This document shows, in pieces, positions 5,595-5,903 of a DNA stretch of 5,903 bases. The position numbers were made by a program, and so were the translations under genes. This DNA comes from JBOFLG01 sp051657745. Lineage in GTDB: Bacteria; Actinomycetota; Actinomycetes; Actinomycetales; Dermatophilaceae. Location: contig JBOFLG010000149.1 of assembly GCA_051657745.1 (NCBI GenBank), positions 1 through 5,903 of the forward strand, read 5' to 3'. How positions within the stretch are numbered: position 1 is the stretch's first letter; each line of letters begins with the position of its first letter. The notes beneath the pieces are model-generated. The model was given only the letters and a program-made list of their open reading frames with translations. It was not told the DNA's origin and did not search any database.

Positions 5595-5633
5595 CTGAAT
5601 GCCCCTCCCCGACAACCGGGGAGGGGCATTCAG
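5595..5633. terminator. Perfect 16-bp hairpin, bidirectional terminator candidate
   Basis: CTGAATGCCCCTCCCC (5595-5610) and its exact reverse complement (5618-5633) enclose the seven-base loop GACAACC. It begins 59 bases after the response-regulator stop and lies between convergent genes, so it can end transcription from both sides. Neither side has a T tract, which is common for actinobacterial terminators. Confidence 0.82.
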
Positions 5634-5714
5634 GTGGATGACGTCAGGAGCCCAGCGGAATGCTCGGGTGCCTTGCTTCAGCATCGTGAAGCCAGCTACC
5701 GACTGATGCAGGGT

Positions 5715-5752
5715 GATGCCGACGTCGCCGGCTCCTCGTCGCCCCCGGCATC
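5715..5752 (-). terminator. Possible hairpin just after the right-edge minus-strand gene
   Basis: GATGCCG (5715-5721) pairs exactly with CGGCATC (5746-5752). The inner GACG and CGTC can extend the stem across a bulge. It sits three bases beyond the stop codon of the minus-strand gene. There is no T tract and the loop is long, so it is weak next to the hairpin at 5595. Confidence 0.27.
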
Positions 5753-5754
5753 GG

Positions 5755-5903
5755 TCATCGGGCGGGATCAGGCCCTGTGGTGTAGAGATCCAAGTCAACG
5801 ATCTCGCAATCCTTCTCCTTGTCCTGGACCAGTCGGAGAAGCGTCATGAAATTCTTGTCGGCATCTGCCGTATTTTTCCAGGAGATCGCGACGGCTTTCG
5901 CAT
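5755..5903 (-). CDS. Unrecognised protein, C-terminal 48 residues only
   Basis: One minus-strand frame is open from the right edge to a TGA at 5755-5757. Its translation looks like real protein: a balanced mix with SWKNTADADKNF followed by a charged helix-like LLRLVQDKEKDCEIVDLD and the C-terminus DPAR. Competing frames here are short or Arg/Pro-rich. Codons such as AAA, AAT, GAT, GTT and TTG are more frequent than in the rest of the window, so this gene is less GC-rich than its neighbours, which may reflect acquisition from elsewhere. I do not recognise the family from this fragment. It converges on the signalling operon and probably shares the terminator region. Confidence 0.5.
   Translation of the reverse strand, partial: AKAVAISWKNTADADKNFMTLLRLVQDKEKDCEIVDLDLYTTGPDPAR

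Noticed and set aside
5675..5692. Inverted repeat GCTTCA/TGAAGC with a 6-base loop
   Set aside because: It is a short stem without flanking support; stronger hairpins lie on both sides, so it was not annotated.
5451..5798. Minus-strand open frame of 115 codons over the terminator and the response-regulator 3' end
   Set aside because: It reads through the 16-bp hairpin and antisense to the LuxR domain, has no ribosome site, and conflicts in frame with the better right-edge minus-strand gene.

Overview
The window is high-GC (roughly 70% by eye) with GC-rich third codon positions, twin-arginine export, a crotonase, and a LuxR-type response regulator beside DesK/HisKA_3-type kinase proteins. This points to an actinobacterium. 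I cannot name the genus. It looks like chromosomal sequence; I see no transposase, integrase, CRISPR array, rRNA or tRNA.

Left part (1-2167, minus strand). A PhoX-family (DUF839) phosphatase with a twin-arginine signal runs off the left edge. Upstream of it, after a 144-bp gap, lies a crotonase-superfamily enoyl-CoA hydratase/isomerase. The two may share a transcript, but nothing in the sequence links them functionally.

Centre (2168-5633, plus strand). A 370-bp divergent regulatory region contains a perfect 9-2-9 inverted repeat that looks like an operator. It leads into a compact operon: a 30-codon ORF with a strong ribosome binding site, a membrane kinase-like protein (here SK1), a second membrane kinase-like protein (SK2) and a NarL/LuxR response regulator. 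Spacings are 12 bp, a 4-bp ATGA overlap and a 19-bp overlap, so the four ORFs are probably translated as a coupled unit. A perfect 16-bp hairpin closes the operon.

The most interesting point is the kinase pair. SK1 keeps the HisKA_3 phosphoacceptor histidine (H223) but its ATP-binding half has lost the N-box and glycine boxes. SK2 has lost the histidine (R151 in its place) but keeps a textbook N-box (N257, H261). The response regulator looks fully functional. The simplest reading is a split kinase: SK2 binds ATP and phosphorylates SK1 in a heterodimer, SK1 passes the phosphate to D55 of the regulator, and the regulator may act back on the palindrome upstream of its own operon. The input is unknown; the short ORF could be a signal peptide precursor or only a translational leader. 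SK1 also carries a near-perfect 4 x 24-bp in-frame tandem repeat beside its membrane region.

Right edge (5634-5903). A convergent minus-strand gene ends here. Only its last 48 codons are visible, its base composition is lower in GC than the rest, and I do not recognise it.
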